Shown here one piece after another: positions 1-10,913 of a DNA stretch of 64,000 nucleotides (the first letter of the stretch is position 1; each line of letters starts with the position of its first letter). The position numbers and the translations under genes are program-made. Source of the stretch: Tetmemena sp. SeJ-2015 (taxonomy: Eukaryota; Ciliophora; Spirotrichea; Sporadotrichida; Oxytrichidae); NCBI GenBank assembly GCA_027382625.1, contig JAJKFJ010020898.1, positions 62,001-126,000 of the forward strand, given 5' to 3'. The notes beneath the pieces were generated by a model, which was not told where the DNA came from, made no database searches, and saw only the letters and a program-made list of their open reading frames with translations.

Positions 1-302
1 ATTATTTTAACTACTCATTCGAGTTAATTTTTAGAATTTAATAAACACTAAATCACAGCAAAGATGAAACTAATGCAAATTTAATTTAATCTTTAAACTC
101 AAAATATTATTCTACGCATAAAAGTATAAATATCGTAGAAAAGTATCTCAATTCTATTAAAGCATAACATTTTTTATTTCAATTCCATTTATAATTATCA
201 TTTGCTTTATCTAAATTATATTTTATTATCTTGATTGAAACCATCACAAAAAGTGATGAGAGAGATAAGAAAAATAAATCAAAGAAAGAGAATAAAGCTA
301 AT
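1..302. other. AT-rich sequence, no gene seen
   Basis: Strongly AT-rich with no sustained frame in either code. It probably holds the 5' flank of the first gene. Confidence 0.5.
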
Positions 303-2769
303 ATGAATAGAAGATCCAGCAAAGTTCATTTATAATTCTCATTTTAAAAAGAAATTTAAATAAAGTGGCTGGTGGTGAAGGAAGGAGCAGTAATCTGAAA
401 GAAAATTTCGTTACTGATAATTCCCTGATCGAGATAGCGAACTACAAAGATGACTCAGAGTAAGAAATGTACAGAGAAGGGATCCAGGGAAAATAAACAA
501 ATTCTATCGGCCTTGAGGAGAAGTTATAAGTCTAGGATTTAATGTCCCTCTACAACGAAGACTTTACAGACATAGGCAACCCTTCCTAAGCTTCTCCGGA
601 TAGACGCTCTATCTAGAGAAAGATATTTATTTGTAGTTGACTCACACAGATGCTTTTTATTTAGAAAGGACTCTGATTAGAAAGAGAGAAGAAGGCAAGT
701 TCATTAGCAGTTAAGTTTTAACGCCGCATTTTTAAACTTAGCAGCAAGTCCTCCTAATTAAATAAGAAACATAGCTATCCCGAATGAATCTATGAGTCCA
801 AGAAAAAGAACTGACTCTGAGTAAAAGACTGGCAATAGAGCCATATTCATTATATCATAATGATTATTTTCAGATATTGATGAATGAAATGGATAGGATT
901 CTATTTTAGTTTCAAAATGATAACAACTTCTTCGAGTAGATGAGGCCTAGAATTCAAACTGAGGTCAGCTCAAATAGAGATTAGGTAAGTCTTTCAAATT
1001 CAAACTATATCAGGAGAAAGCTATCTTCTAAGAATTCATTTTTGTCTCCATATTCTTAAATAATTGTCAAGTTTACTGATAAATTTGCTCTTTCACGTGA
1101 CATCACAATTAAAATTTTAAGAGAACATGATTAAGCTTTTATGAAATTTAAAATATCATTAATATTACGCTTCTATCTCCTTTGAATCCTTATTCATGTG
1201 ACGCGACTATTATTAGATATTTAATCTTATTATTCTCTTTAGATAAACGGACTATCTCTTCAGAGATAGTTTAATTTAAACATGCTATGAATTGATTTGA
1301 ATAAATTATTATTGAGATAAAGATATGGGTCTTTTAAGAAGAATGAGGGAAGGCCGGGCGCATATTAGCACCCTCCCATTAGAGATAGAAGAGAAAGTTT
1401 CAATAGCAACTTATCAAGAATCTCAATGGCTCATTCGGTCCATAGTGAGCAAATAAACTCTCCTTTAAAAATCTTTTCCTTATTATGCATTTAGCTGAGT
1501 TTAATAAATGAGGAGGCTGTAGTTTCTGGAATTTAAAGCTAAGTCAGATTCATGTAGCCTCCTTTACTGAGCAGAAATTTCTTAGTTAAGAGAAAGGTAA
1601 CAGCTCAGCTTTTCAATATTCCCATTCTCGAGGTTGACAATGACTAGCAATTTATGCACTTAATAAATAGTTTACAATAGTATTTTAATCTCAAAAGAGT
1701 TTAAGAATAGACGAAGAAAGTGAAATCTATTCCAGATAGTAGTCCAATAAATACAGATAGAGAGAACATTAACTTCTTATTTTAAAAGTATAAGAGAGAA
1801 AACCAAAAGGACCGATAACAGAGAGGGCGACGATAAGAGCGCGTCAAGGAGCAGCTACCTTAGCAGGCTTCATAGAGCTCGAAAGCACTTGGCTCAAATT
1901 AAACTGACAGTCAAGAGAATAATAATATTTAGGGCAGAGATAACTCAGTAGAAGACACTCGATCTAATGAGAGACAATCACCTTAAAGATTTGAGCCAGC
2001 CGCACATAAATTTACTCACTAGAGATAGTCAAATCCTTTATACAAGCGTATAATTCACTTTAAATATGATAAAAATCTCAACGGAGCAAACCCAATTCAG
2101 TTAAAGAACGGATAAGAAGGGATATTAAATTCTCTGAGAGATTTAGATTAGATAAACTACTACTCTGAAGTCGCAACCTAACCTAATTATTCAACTTTTT
2201 CCTCTACTCCTATTCAGATCAAGGCAAGGGACCTAATTTAATTATCTCTATGTATTTAAAGGAGATGAAATAATAACCAGAGAGGAACAATTCATTTGAT
2301 ATAAAGGAATCACGAATGCTTCCCTTTCCAGGTTTGAACATTGTAAATATATATATGATTCATAATTCACTAAAGGAAAGAGGATTCTATTATCCGAGAT
2401 AACGATTGTTTGATTATAGATAAGAAATATCAAAAATATTAAATTCCTTTTTCCAAAATGACGCATATTCAGTTAAAATTTAAATGAAAATTGGAAGTAA
2501 GTTATAAATTAAAAGAAGAGTTGTAAATTGTTGAATAACTAATATGGGGCTTATTGGATTGCTTCTTAAATTAAAGGAATAGTTTGTTCTGCTGCTATTT
2601 CGATACGAGTTCTTTGCGTAGAGATTTTGATATCGCAAACTCAGAACCAAGAATTCAGCAAAGTTCAAAACTTATTACCGAGGTAACTCATACACAGACC
2701 TCCCACGAAAAAGTAGCAAGAATGAAATGTGCTCAGAATTTAATACTTTATAGAATGGTAATAAATTAA
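303..2769 (+). CDS. Gln/Ser/Asn-rich protein of unknown function, interrupted
   Basis: Read with TAA/TAG as Gln, coding starts at ATG 303 (MNRRSSKVH) or in a nearby segment and runs with interruptions. Clear coding blocks lie at about 365-620, 663-855, 880-1070 and 1340-2268. The third long block stays open for about 300 codons, rich in Gln, Asn, Ser and Arg, with no domain I recognise. After 2240 the coding-like frame changes several times (2240-2310, 2310-2410, 2480-2769) with in-frame TGA codons, so this end holds unrecognised IESs, base errors, or decayed sequence. One clear IES is 617-662. The family is not recognised; a disordered regulatory protein is a guess from composition only. Confidence 0.5.
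617..662 (+). other. IES, pointer AGAAAG
   Basis: A 46-bp AT-rich segment lies between AGAAAG at 617-622 and AGAAAG at 663-668. Without it the frame runs ...RRSIQRK into DSDQKERRRQ; with it an in-frame TGA follows within a few codons. Confidence 0.75.
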
Positions 2770-3109
2770 CCCAATATCTCACAATTCAACCGCCACGGAT
2801 TTTAAATTAATTAATTTAATTCTCTTTTTTATTAAATTCTCAGCTATATCTCATGAAGAGTTTAAAAAGCAAGAGTTCTGTCATTTTTATTATGTAATAA
2901 ATCAATTCAAAATTTAAAAATTCTAGTCCAAATCTCAGATAACTGAAATTCACTGAGGCTACGTTAACATGTGTAAATTTCCATCAACCTTTAAGCTACT
3001 AAAAATTTTGTATATATCATCTTAAAATTATAAAAATATTATGCTAGCTTAATTCCCGCCTGAAGGTCTCCAAATAGGCTATAAGAATTTACTGTATTTG
3101 CCTTATCTT
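2770..3109. other. Intergenic, AT-rich
   Basis: Nothing recognisable. This spacer separates the + strand gene from the 3' end of the MORN gene on the opposite strand, so the two genes converge here. Confidence 0.5.
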
Positions 3110-6022
3110 TCATAATATAACTTTACTATCATAATACATATAATTTAATTCAGCTAGAGAAGTTTATCGCTTCTGGCCTACGCTCACTCCTGCCTGCATT
3201 AAAGAATGAGACTTATTGATTCCAGAGGTATTTCCACTCATCTAAGTCTTAGAATGATTTATCCCTCTCTTCATATCAGTTGATGCTACACTCTTTGTTG
3301 TTAGTTGCTATTGCTAGTCATTTGAGAGTTGATAATAGAGGTGACTGCTTGAGTTAATAAACTTTGTACTAGAGCTGTTTTGATAGGTATGATGAGCCGC
3401 TAAACTACGCTTCTGTTGGAGTACATCTCTATTTCTAATAGATTCTGAAGAGGATCTGTTTAGTCTTCTAATTCTGTGAGATAATATACTTTTAATATTG
3501 ATTTATTAAATTTTACAACTTATACTAGAGTTTGTAATTTACTGGTTTGAGAGGGGATTATTTTAATCCTCATGATCCAAGACAATAGGATTCCTTCCAC
3601 TATTGAATTTATCAGTTCCTAGCTAAGCTTCACTTTCCTAAGCTTCCTCAATGGCGAAAAACACCGCATCATTTTCAAGTTTTTGGTTTCTAGAGGGACT
3701 TGCCTTACTATTGCTTAAGCTTCTACTTTAGTGATGATGCAGTTGAGCTTAGGTTCTTTAAATTTTAAGTTCATCCTCTTCAAAGTGAAGTTTTCTTTCT
3801 ATACCAATAGTTGGAGCTCCTTCTCTTTTGCTTTTAACCCCATTTCCATTAGATTAATTGTAGTAGGGATGCTGAGTGTTCGATGGCTCACTTTGAATAG
3901 TTTTGAACTAGTTTCTTTCCAAGCTTTAAGGAAGAATTGCGTTCTCTTTTGGGCCTAAAATATTTAAGCCTGCTGTAGACTGAGTATTTCCAGATGAAAA
4001 ATTGAATTGCTACTTTTAGTTTGACTATTTCACGAGCTTTCGATTGCTTCCAGAGAATTGAGGCTGTACTTTCTTCTTATTAGGGCTTGCATTTTCTTCT
4101 AGTAGATTGAGATTCAATTCAGATTTGAAATGGACACTGTGCATTTTACACATTGAGTGATACTTACTTACACCATCACCAAAAATAGCAGCATGCTTTC
4201 TCATGAACTCATCGTCAAGAGTCTTGCGTCTATTGTTATTTGAGCTTCTATTTTCATTTCTATTAGAGCCACCACTGCTTTGAGAAGTATTTAAGGCAGC
4301 TACGGCTGTATTCATAATCGTTTGACCTGCCTCAGAAATTACTCCTTCATCTTAAATTGCTTGATTAGAGTTTCCTTTGAATTAATTGTAACTAAATAGG
4401 CCTGTAAGCATTCGACCGTCCTTGTTTTTTAGAGTACCCCAGCCATGACGCTTTCCTAATTACCACTCACCTATATAGGAGGAACCATCTGCCCATTTCA
4501 TTTCTCCTTTACCATTAAATTATTATAATTTTAAACAAAAATCCATGTCTCTCATCGTTGAAGTATTCTCCCATATAATAATTACCATTTGACCATTTGA
4601 TCTCGCCCTTGCCTTATCTAACATCTTGCTCGAACGCGCCTTCATAAAGCACCCATTTCTCCTTTGAGTCTTGCATATATTTACGAAACATTATACCCTG
4701 TCCATGCTTGTGACCTTTGTCAAAGCCACCTCTGTAGAAGCTGCCGTCGGCCCAATAATACTCTCCGTATCCAGTAGGTAAACCGTCTTCATACCTACCA
4801 ACGAATCTATTTCCCTCGGCGTAGTTATCTTCACCTTGGCCATGTTTCTTATAATTCAACCAGAAACCTACATATTTATCTCCATTTTACCAAGTCATTA
4901 TACCATGCCCAGTTGCTTGACCTTTATACCATTCTTTAATTAGTTTACTGTAAATGAAGATTTTTAATTTTTTCTCCTTCATAAATTTCACCTGTGTGAT
5001 TGACCCATTTCCCTTTGCCTTGTCTCAAGCCGTCATACCATTGACCGTCGTAGAAGTCCCCATTCCGCCACCAATAAGTTCCTTAGCCGCAAGGTTTCCC
5101 ATTCTTATAGCTGCCTTTATATTCGTTCAAGTTAAAATTAGACTTTGAATAAAAGTTGGTGAACTTCTCATATCCCTCTCCTTCTCTAATATCGTTAAAC
5201 CAATCGCCCTCATAAAGTCTGTTGCTGTCAAGATACACCATAATGCCCTTTCCATGCCTTAATCCTTCTGAATTAACTTGCCCTCTATAAAGGGAGTTTC
5301 CTTTCTTGTATCGCTTTATTGTAAAATTAGGCTGCTATTTTATCAATTCGTAGTCAAAAAGCTTAGATTGCATCGTGTACTCCCCCCATAAGGCCTATTA
5401 AATAAAGTTATTGCATATTAAAAATTTTAAATACCTAAGTTAAAGCAGGGTCATCTGGAATATTCAGAGCATCTCCAGTTTTTTGGAGCTCATAATCCAC
5501 ACGCCCTAAGTCTACTACTCCAGATCTAGGATTTATTTCTTTCTGGCTCTTTGACATCTTAAGTTGATGATTAGCACCAATATTTTAAGAAGCCTTTGAT
5601 TAAAATAATGTAATCTCACATTAATTCACATCATTATTTTTGGCCTTGTTTTCTTGCTGGCCATTACTTTGCATAGTTGCTAGCATAGAGGAGTTATAGA
5701 ATCTTTGACTCGAGAAATGATTGAGTTGATGGTTGCCATTAGAATTAGTGGTGGATGCTGAGCTTGCGAAATTAGGATTCTGCTGAACTTAGCCACCAAA
5801 TGGTTGCCTTTGATATTGAAACATCCTCATCTACTCGAATCCATGCTTGGGTGAATAGACATCTTAGATCTGTTTGAGAGCATTCTTACTGAAAGGAGTA
5901 AGTTGTGGCTTTCCTTTTGAAGCGTTTGCTTTGAAAAGTGTGTTCATTTGAGATTAGAAACTCTTCTTGCCCTTGAAGGAAGTAAAAGTTTCCAGGAATT
6001 AAGGTGATAGACCAAGACTCAT
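3110..6022 (-). CDS. MORN-repeat protein
   Basis: A long protein with three parts. The N-terminal ~200 residues are Gln/Asn/Ser-rich, starting MSLGLSPQFLETF at ATG 6022. The middle holds about ten MORN repeats (for example YEGDWFNDIREGEGY, YDGQWYDGLRQGKGKW, YVGFWLNYKKHGQGE, YIGEWQLGKRHGWGT). The C-terminal ~400 residues are a low-complexity Ser/Asn/Gln-rich tail ending at TGA 3110-3112. MORN repeats bind membranes or act as protein-protein modules in the cell cortex and cilia of protists; which applies here is not visible. The frame needs one 40-bp GT-AG intron and two small IESs removed. Each removal restores the MORN spacing exactly, which strongly supports the model. TAA/TAG occur inside the MORN units as Gln. 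Confidence 0.88.
4517..4538 (-). other. 22-bp IES in MORN gene, pointer ATTT
   Basis: Only A/T-type filler between two ATTT copies (minus strand). Removal turns a frameshift into NDERHGFNGKGEMKW, the expected MORN spacing. Its length is not a multiple of three. Confidence 0.8.
4932..4971 (-). other. IES in MORN gene, pointer AGAA
   Basis: 40 bp, AT-rich, flanked on the minus strand by AGAA. Removal gives ...GEIYEGEWYKGQATGHG, a continuous MORN unit. Confidence 0.8.
5395..5434 (-). other. Spliceosomal intron, 40 bp
   Basis: On the minus strand it starts GTATTT and ends TAATAG. Removal joins ...DDPALTQ to ALWGEYTMQSK in frame. No direct repeat of useful length flanks it, so an intron fits better than an IES. 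Confidence 0.75.
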
Positions 6023-6525
6023 TATTATTAGATTGTAATCTTATTTTAATTTGATGTGAAATTGATGATGCTGTTGTTGTTTTATAATAAACTTTTAATA
6101 TTCTAGATCTCGAAGCTTTTTAGATTTGCAGCTTGTCCCACTAACAGAAGGAAATTAATATTAAATGGATAGTTTTTAAGAGTTAATTTTCATTCCTTAA
6201 GAACATTATTTATAAAAATTGACAAGAGTTATAAGATTAAAGTTTGTCTTTATTGAGATATTTTGTAATATTTTGGCCAAAATTTTTCATTTTTCTCCTT
6301 ATTTATGTAATATAATGCAATAGTTATAATTTATATTATAATTTTAGAATTTATAGCATATAAATGAGTTTTAATTTTAAGGTTTAAATAAGACTACAAA
6401 CTTCTCACATTCTTTTACTCCTTGCTTTTTCTCAAATGATGCAATTATATTTAATTTATAAGTTATTATTTATCATAAACTTAGATGCCTAATTTAGCTT
6501 AGAAAAATAGACTGAAATTCACTTT
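6023..6525. other. Intergenic, AT-rich
   Basis: Upstream region of the MORN gene, with poly-A/T runs. No gene seen. Confidence 0.5.
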
Positions 6526-7041
6526 TCATAATTAAGATTACGTTAATGCTAAATCATGAAATCTTATCAACATGGTAAAGAGCTTATTGGAACTTTATTT
6601 CTGGATCGGTTAAAGCCCGGAAAATTCGAAAATATGACTATTTCCAACCTTATTATGCATTCCAACTTTGCACCATTCTTGGCAAAATAAAAAAGGTACT
6701 TTTGAATTTTCTAAATATAATCTTCTCCTCATAGAATAGATTGATGATTCTAGAATGCCTTTGCTTTCATATTCTTACTTCAGTTACATACAAATTTTCG
6801 ATCTATCTCCTACTAAAAAGATATTATTGATAGCACAAGCGAATTTGAAGGGCAATAATTGAAAATTGCAGTTAAGTAGCTCAGACCTAATGGGCGGTAA
6901 GGAACGAAAGGATACGAAACCGTTGTAAGCAGCTTCTTTTTTATCTCTGATTAGGGCCATCTTCAAACTTCTAGCTTAATAAGGACATTCTATTAATTTA
7001 TTATAATTGATGCCTGTCCCATAAGGAGCAAAAGGAGATAG
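6526..7041 (-). CDS. Possible small gene or orphan coding segment, unknown
   Basis: In ciliate code one minus-strand frame stays open for about 170 codons from near 7041 to TGA at 6526-6528. It includes coding-like stretches (PFAPYGTGINYNKLIECPYQ; KMALIRDKKEAAYNGFVSF). No ATG sits at the upstream edge except around 6966, and no family is recognised. It lies directly downstream of the gene at 7095-7865, so it could be a separate gene, part of that gene beyond a missed IES, or chance openness in AT-rich DNA. Confidence 0.35.
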
Positions 7042-7094
7042 TCTATAATTTTAAAATCTAAGAAGCTTGAATAAAGCTTTGATGAGTTTCTTTC

Positions 7095-7865
7095 TCAGTA
7101 AATTGACTGCTCTCCGTGGCCAACTAGGCCCTTCTCATCTTCAGGTCTCTTGAATGATCTCATGTTCCAGAATCTAGAAGAGCCAAATCTTCCATCGTAG
7201 TAATGACTCATTCTTGCTCCAATGTAGTAACTCAAGCTATAAGAAGTATTAAGAGATTGATTAAGAAGTATTTTTCTTCTGTTTCTCATTTGCTTAAGCT
7301 TACAAAGCATCTTCTTGGTTGTATCTAGCTCTGAAGAGCTCGAAGTATCTGGGATCAGTAGCGTCGCAGACTGACTTAAGAATCATGTAGTTTCTCTCTT
7401 GAATGGCGATGAATCTAATGTCTTCCATAGCTTGAACAAATGGAAGAGTCTTTCGGAGTGCTCTTCTTGTCTTGTCATGTAAGTTGCTACAGTAAAGTTT
7501 AGCTTCAATTCAACTCTCAATTTTTTGAAGAATAAGCACTTTGAAAGAGTGAGTACCTTGCAATTTAAACTGAAGCTGAAATACAAATATATTGCGATTT
7601 AGTGCTTGTGGTAGAGGTAGTATCCAGCCCAGAATTGCATGGAAAGGCACCATGCGATGGCATACTTGGGCATTCTGCCGAATATGAAAGGGCGATCTGA
7701 GAAGAGTCTAGATCTTCTCTCCTCATTGAAGTTTCTGTTTCTGAACATAGGAGAGTGGGCATCATAGCCCTTGATATATCTGGCTGTCTTCTCTCTGGTG
7801 TCTCTGAGAGAGCTTCGAAGAGCCCTATAGTAGTTTAGTAATTTGAGTAACCAAAAATTATGCAT
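7095..7865 (-). CDS. Small protein, possibly mitochondrial membrane subunit
   Basis: After removal of two IESs a protein of about 205 residues results, starting MHNFWLLKLLNYYRALRSS at 7865 and ending GHGEQSIY at TGA 7095-7097. It has an N-terminal basic region, one aromatic hydrophobic stretch (KYAIAWCLSMQFWAGYYLY) that could span a membrane, then a charged helix-rich part and a Gly/Phe/Tyr-rich tail. The base composition is less AT-rich than its surroundings, as in highly expressed genes. The pattern resembles lineage-specific respiratory-complex subunits of ciliates, but I cannot name the subunit; the mitochondrial role is inference. Confidence 0.72.
7240..7261 (-). other. IES with 11-bp pointer AATACTTCTTA
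   Basis: TAAGAAGTATT occurs at 7240-7250 and again at 7262-7272, separated by 11 bp. Excision leaves ...KKNTSYSLSYYIGARMSHYYDG in frame. Confidence 0.82.
7471..7604 (-). other. IES, pointer ACAAG
   Basis: 134 bp between two CTTGT copies (+ strand; ACAAG on the gene strand). Removal joins ...AGYYLYHK to TRRALRKTLPFVQAMED in frame; unexcised, the downstream frame is lost. Confidence 0.8.
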
Positions 7866-8196
7866 TCATTTTTGTGCTAGAAGAAGAAAGTTGATTTTAT
7901 AGATGATGGCAAGGATTATAATTTTTCATTGACTTAGAAAAGATTGTTGATTTAATGAAGAAGTAAGTGACTTACTTTGCAAGCATGGACATTTTTATAA
8001 TTATTTAATATTTCAATTAGATGAGAGCTATATCAATCGACATTAAAAATTAGGCATTCTTTTTCACAATATGAATAAAAATATTTGAAGAGTGTAAGAT
8101 CTCAAGATTTTTTTGAAAATCTGCAAAATAAATGTGAGGAATCCTTTGGCGAGTTAAATATTAAAGGGATATTTCTTATATAATAAAGCCCAATAA
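7866..8196. other. Divergent intergenic region
   Basis: AT-rich spacer between a minus-strand gene start and a plus-strand gene start, about 330 bp. No promoter element was recognised. Confidence 0.5.
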
Positions 8197-10059
8197 ATGA
8201 AACATTCCAGAAGTCACCGTACAGCCTTGATTGTTTGCGGAGTTATCTCCACTTTAAGTTTCGCGCAATCAGTTTCTTGCAGAGATGAATTCCTCAAAGC
8301 AAAAAGAATAAGCTTTAAATGGCTTTGAAGTTAAGATATTTTGAATAGAGGGATAAGCCTAAGATGAATTGTTACTCGTACTTGAGGTATCTCGCCATGG
8401 AGCTCGCGAGCCAGGCAAAATCCTAACTGTGTATTCTATGTTAAAATTTTAATCTTCGATTTCACGGTCGACCCAAACCAAAACTTCAACGGAACAGGGA
8501 ATCTAATGCCGCTAGGAAAGCTGCAACATTTTGATTTGGGACAGAGGCTAAGAGAGAAATACATAAATGGACCTCATAAGCTTCTCTCTCAAAACTACAG
8601 TGCTGATGAGGTGCAGGTTTAGACAACTTTTAAGGAACGCACTTACCTTAGCAGCCTTTATTAGCTTATGGGAATGTATCCTCAGCAATAGCCATCACTT
8701 TAAAATTAATTATTAGATATCTAAATATTGCTATCATTTTAATCTACTTGATGACTATCAACATTACGATATCGGTCATGAATAGTACCTTTCTCCACTA
8801 TAGTAAACAACTCCCAAATCTGCAGATCAGCCGTCCTTTATTGTAGAGTAAATAAGCTAAGAGCAGGATTTCATGCTTCACGTTGATAAAGACAACTGCC
8901 CTAGGTATAAGGAGGTAGCCTCAGCAGCTTCAAAGAGTGAGGAGTTTGCAAAGGTCTCTTAATTTAATATTCACGATTCTAGTTAATGAAAATTAATCTT
9001 TATCTCTTAATACTTTTTGTCTAACTATGCAGATGACTTCTCAAAACTAACCAACCACAGCGTCTCTAGCTTAATGATTAACTTTATTAATTTAGCTTCA
9101 GTGACTTGAATGATGCTTGCAGCTATATTCAGTGGGCACAGTTAGCCAACTTATCACTCAAATTCGAGCCCTCAGGTTATCAAAACCAATACTGCCTTGC
9201 CTCAGGTGACTCAAAGCTGTATTCAGTGAGCTATGGGCTCGATGAACTCTGGTAACTTGGAGCTTTTGAATTTTTGAACAAATTGATGAACATATCCTCT
9301 CTTCTTTAGGCTAGACCTTAAGGAGCAGGTCTTTTATAAAAGCAAACCTTTATAATAAATTATTAGTCTTCCAAAGTTCATTAGTTATCTGGGTCATGCT
9401 GAGAACATGGAGATGTTTTTCGATGGACTTGGCATCCACCACCCTCAGAGACCCTTCCCTGGCTCAGGTTTATTCTTTGAGTTTTACAGAGCTGCCACTC
9501 CTGGCCCCGTTGGTATATATGTAAAGATGTATTACTTCGAAGGTGATACTAATTAAAAATATGAAAACAATATATTGCCACAATTTAAAAAGAATTTGAT
9601 ACCAGACAGGAACAAGTAATTAGATTCCCAAGCCAGAAAGCTGACTTGATAACTTTAGAGAACTTTATGTACAACTTGGAAAGCAGATTAGCTCAAACTA
9701 ATTTCTCAAGCATTTAAAGCAAATGCTAGGATACCTCTAACTTCAATCCTCAACCAAATGAGTTTTCTCTATTTTTTAAAATTTAAAAAATTCTCTGTTT
9801 AATTGAGTTTTACAAAGGTGAGTAAGTTATAGATGACCTGAGATAGATCTATAAAGACATTAAGGAGCTAAAGCCAAGCCAGTAAGTCAGCACTTTCAAA
9901 TACTTTACCTCAAAAATTACTTGCACAAGCTTCTCGTAACTCGGGAATTCCTTAAGTGAGAAAGTGAAGGGTTTACCCAAAAATAGCCACTTAAAAAAGT
10001 CAAAATTATAGAAAATTTAATTTAATCTAATCTCTAAACATGCAATATTTTAAAAATGA
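8197..10059 (+). CDS. Histidine acid phosphatase family protein
   Basis: Starts at ATG 8197 with a signal peptide (MKHSRSHRTALIVCGV...SFAQS), so it is probably secreted or lysosomal. Seven IESs must be removed to give one frame of roughly 480 residues. The phosphohistidine motif is clear: VLEVSRHGAREP, followed by the GTGNLMPLGKLQHFDLGQRL block. Near the C-terminus the proton-donor region reads SYLGHAENMEMFF; it has His-Ala-Glu where classic acid phosphatases have His-Asp. His-Ala-Glu is the form known in multiple inositol polyphosphate phosphatases, so phytase-like activity is a possible alternative. Cys residues (SCRDE, SKCQD, SKITC) suggest extracellular disulfides. The C-terminal ~40 residues, up to TGA 10057-10059, are Lys-rich and may lie past an undetected boundary. 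Confidence 0.9.
8283..8361 (+). other. IES, pointer AGATGAATT
   Basis: 79 bp between 9-bp repeats at 8283 and 8362. Excision joins SVSCR to DELLLVLEVSRHGAREP. Confidence 0.88.
8419..8450 (+). other. IES, pointer AATC
   Basis: 32 bp; excision joins GAREPGKI to FDFTVDPNQNFNG in frame. Confidence 0.85.
8716..8767 (+). other. IES, pointer GATATC
   Basis: 52 bp; excision joins PSLQNQLLDI to GHEQYLSPLQ. The pointer is an EcoRV-like palindrome. Confidence 0.85.
8955..9002 (+). other. IES, pointer TCTCTTAAT
   Basis: 48 bp with a 9-bp pointer; excision joins EEFAKVSQ to YFLSNYADDFSKL. Confidence 0.87.
9067..9092 (+). other. IES, pointer TAGCTT
   Basis: 26 bp; excision joins LTNHSVSS to FSDLNDACSYIQW. 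Confidence 0.85.
9333..9348 (+). other. 16-bp IES, pointer TTTATAA
   Basis: TTTATAA at 9333-9339 and 9349-9355. Excision of 16 bp corrects the frame into GAGLLQQIISLPKFISYLGH, leading into the catalytic HAE motif. Confidence 0.8.
9563..9591 (+). other. IES, pointer GAA
   Basis: 29 bp; excision joins DTNQKYE to FDTRQEQVIRFPSQK. The pointer is short, so the exact edges are uncertain. Confidence 0.7.
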
Positions 10060-10913
10060 CAAAGTAAGCCAATATTAGAGGGATACTTTTTGAATTGCTT
10101 TTACTATTGATTTATAATTTAATTTCAACAAACAAGCGCTTCTTTTAGCTTAAGATTCTTGTTTATTTTTTAAATAGTATAAAAGCCTTTATAAAACATA
10201 TATTTATAATTAAAAATGGAATTTTAATTTACCTTAATTTATACTAAATTTTAGTAATGGGAAAATCAATATTTTGTTTTTTTTTAGATGAACTGAATAA
10301 TCATGTAGGTATAAATTAGTTTTTAGACCTTTAATCTAATTTTTTAATATCCAATAATTAGGATAATTATAAACATACTGTTAATAAATTCTCTTTTCAA
10401 TTAGAGCAAATAAAATTTACAAAATATTTTCTCTTTACCAGCTAGCACAGTTACATTATTGAATTGAAAATAAATTGAAGGAGGAGCTGTGTAAATATAA
10501 TAAATAAATTTAGATACTTATCTTCATCACCCAACTCCAATGAAAATCTTTTTTAAATTATAAATATATAATTCATATTTTATTGGATAAGCAAAATAAT
10601 CAAAAGAATAAATCAAAATGGATTTAAACAGTGACAGGTATATTATTTTTTATAAAGTTACCCCAGAAAAAAAAATTAATAAATAAAAAATTTTAAAAGA
10701 AATTAATTTTTGGATTTGGAAAATCATTTTAAATGTATTTAAAAATTTCTCAAAACAAATATTAAATTTTTTTTAAGTTAAATTAGAATTTAATTAATTT
10801 AATGGCTACTAGTTTACATCCGTCCTACTTATTTGTTGAACAAAATAAAGTATTTTATTTAATTTCTTATATATAAACCCATTCTATACTTTTCTGTTCT
10901 GGCCTTGACTACT
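10060..10913. other. Long AT-rich spacer
   Basis: About 850 bp of very AT-rich sequence with poly-A/T runs and no coding frame that I trust in either code. Confidence 0.5.

Noticed and set aside
8197..10059. Explaining all interruptions as spliceosomal introns
   Set aside because: Most lack GT...AG ends at the required positions and are flanked by direct repeats; several are 16-32 bp. True introns with GTA...TAG were kept separately (for example 33141-33217).
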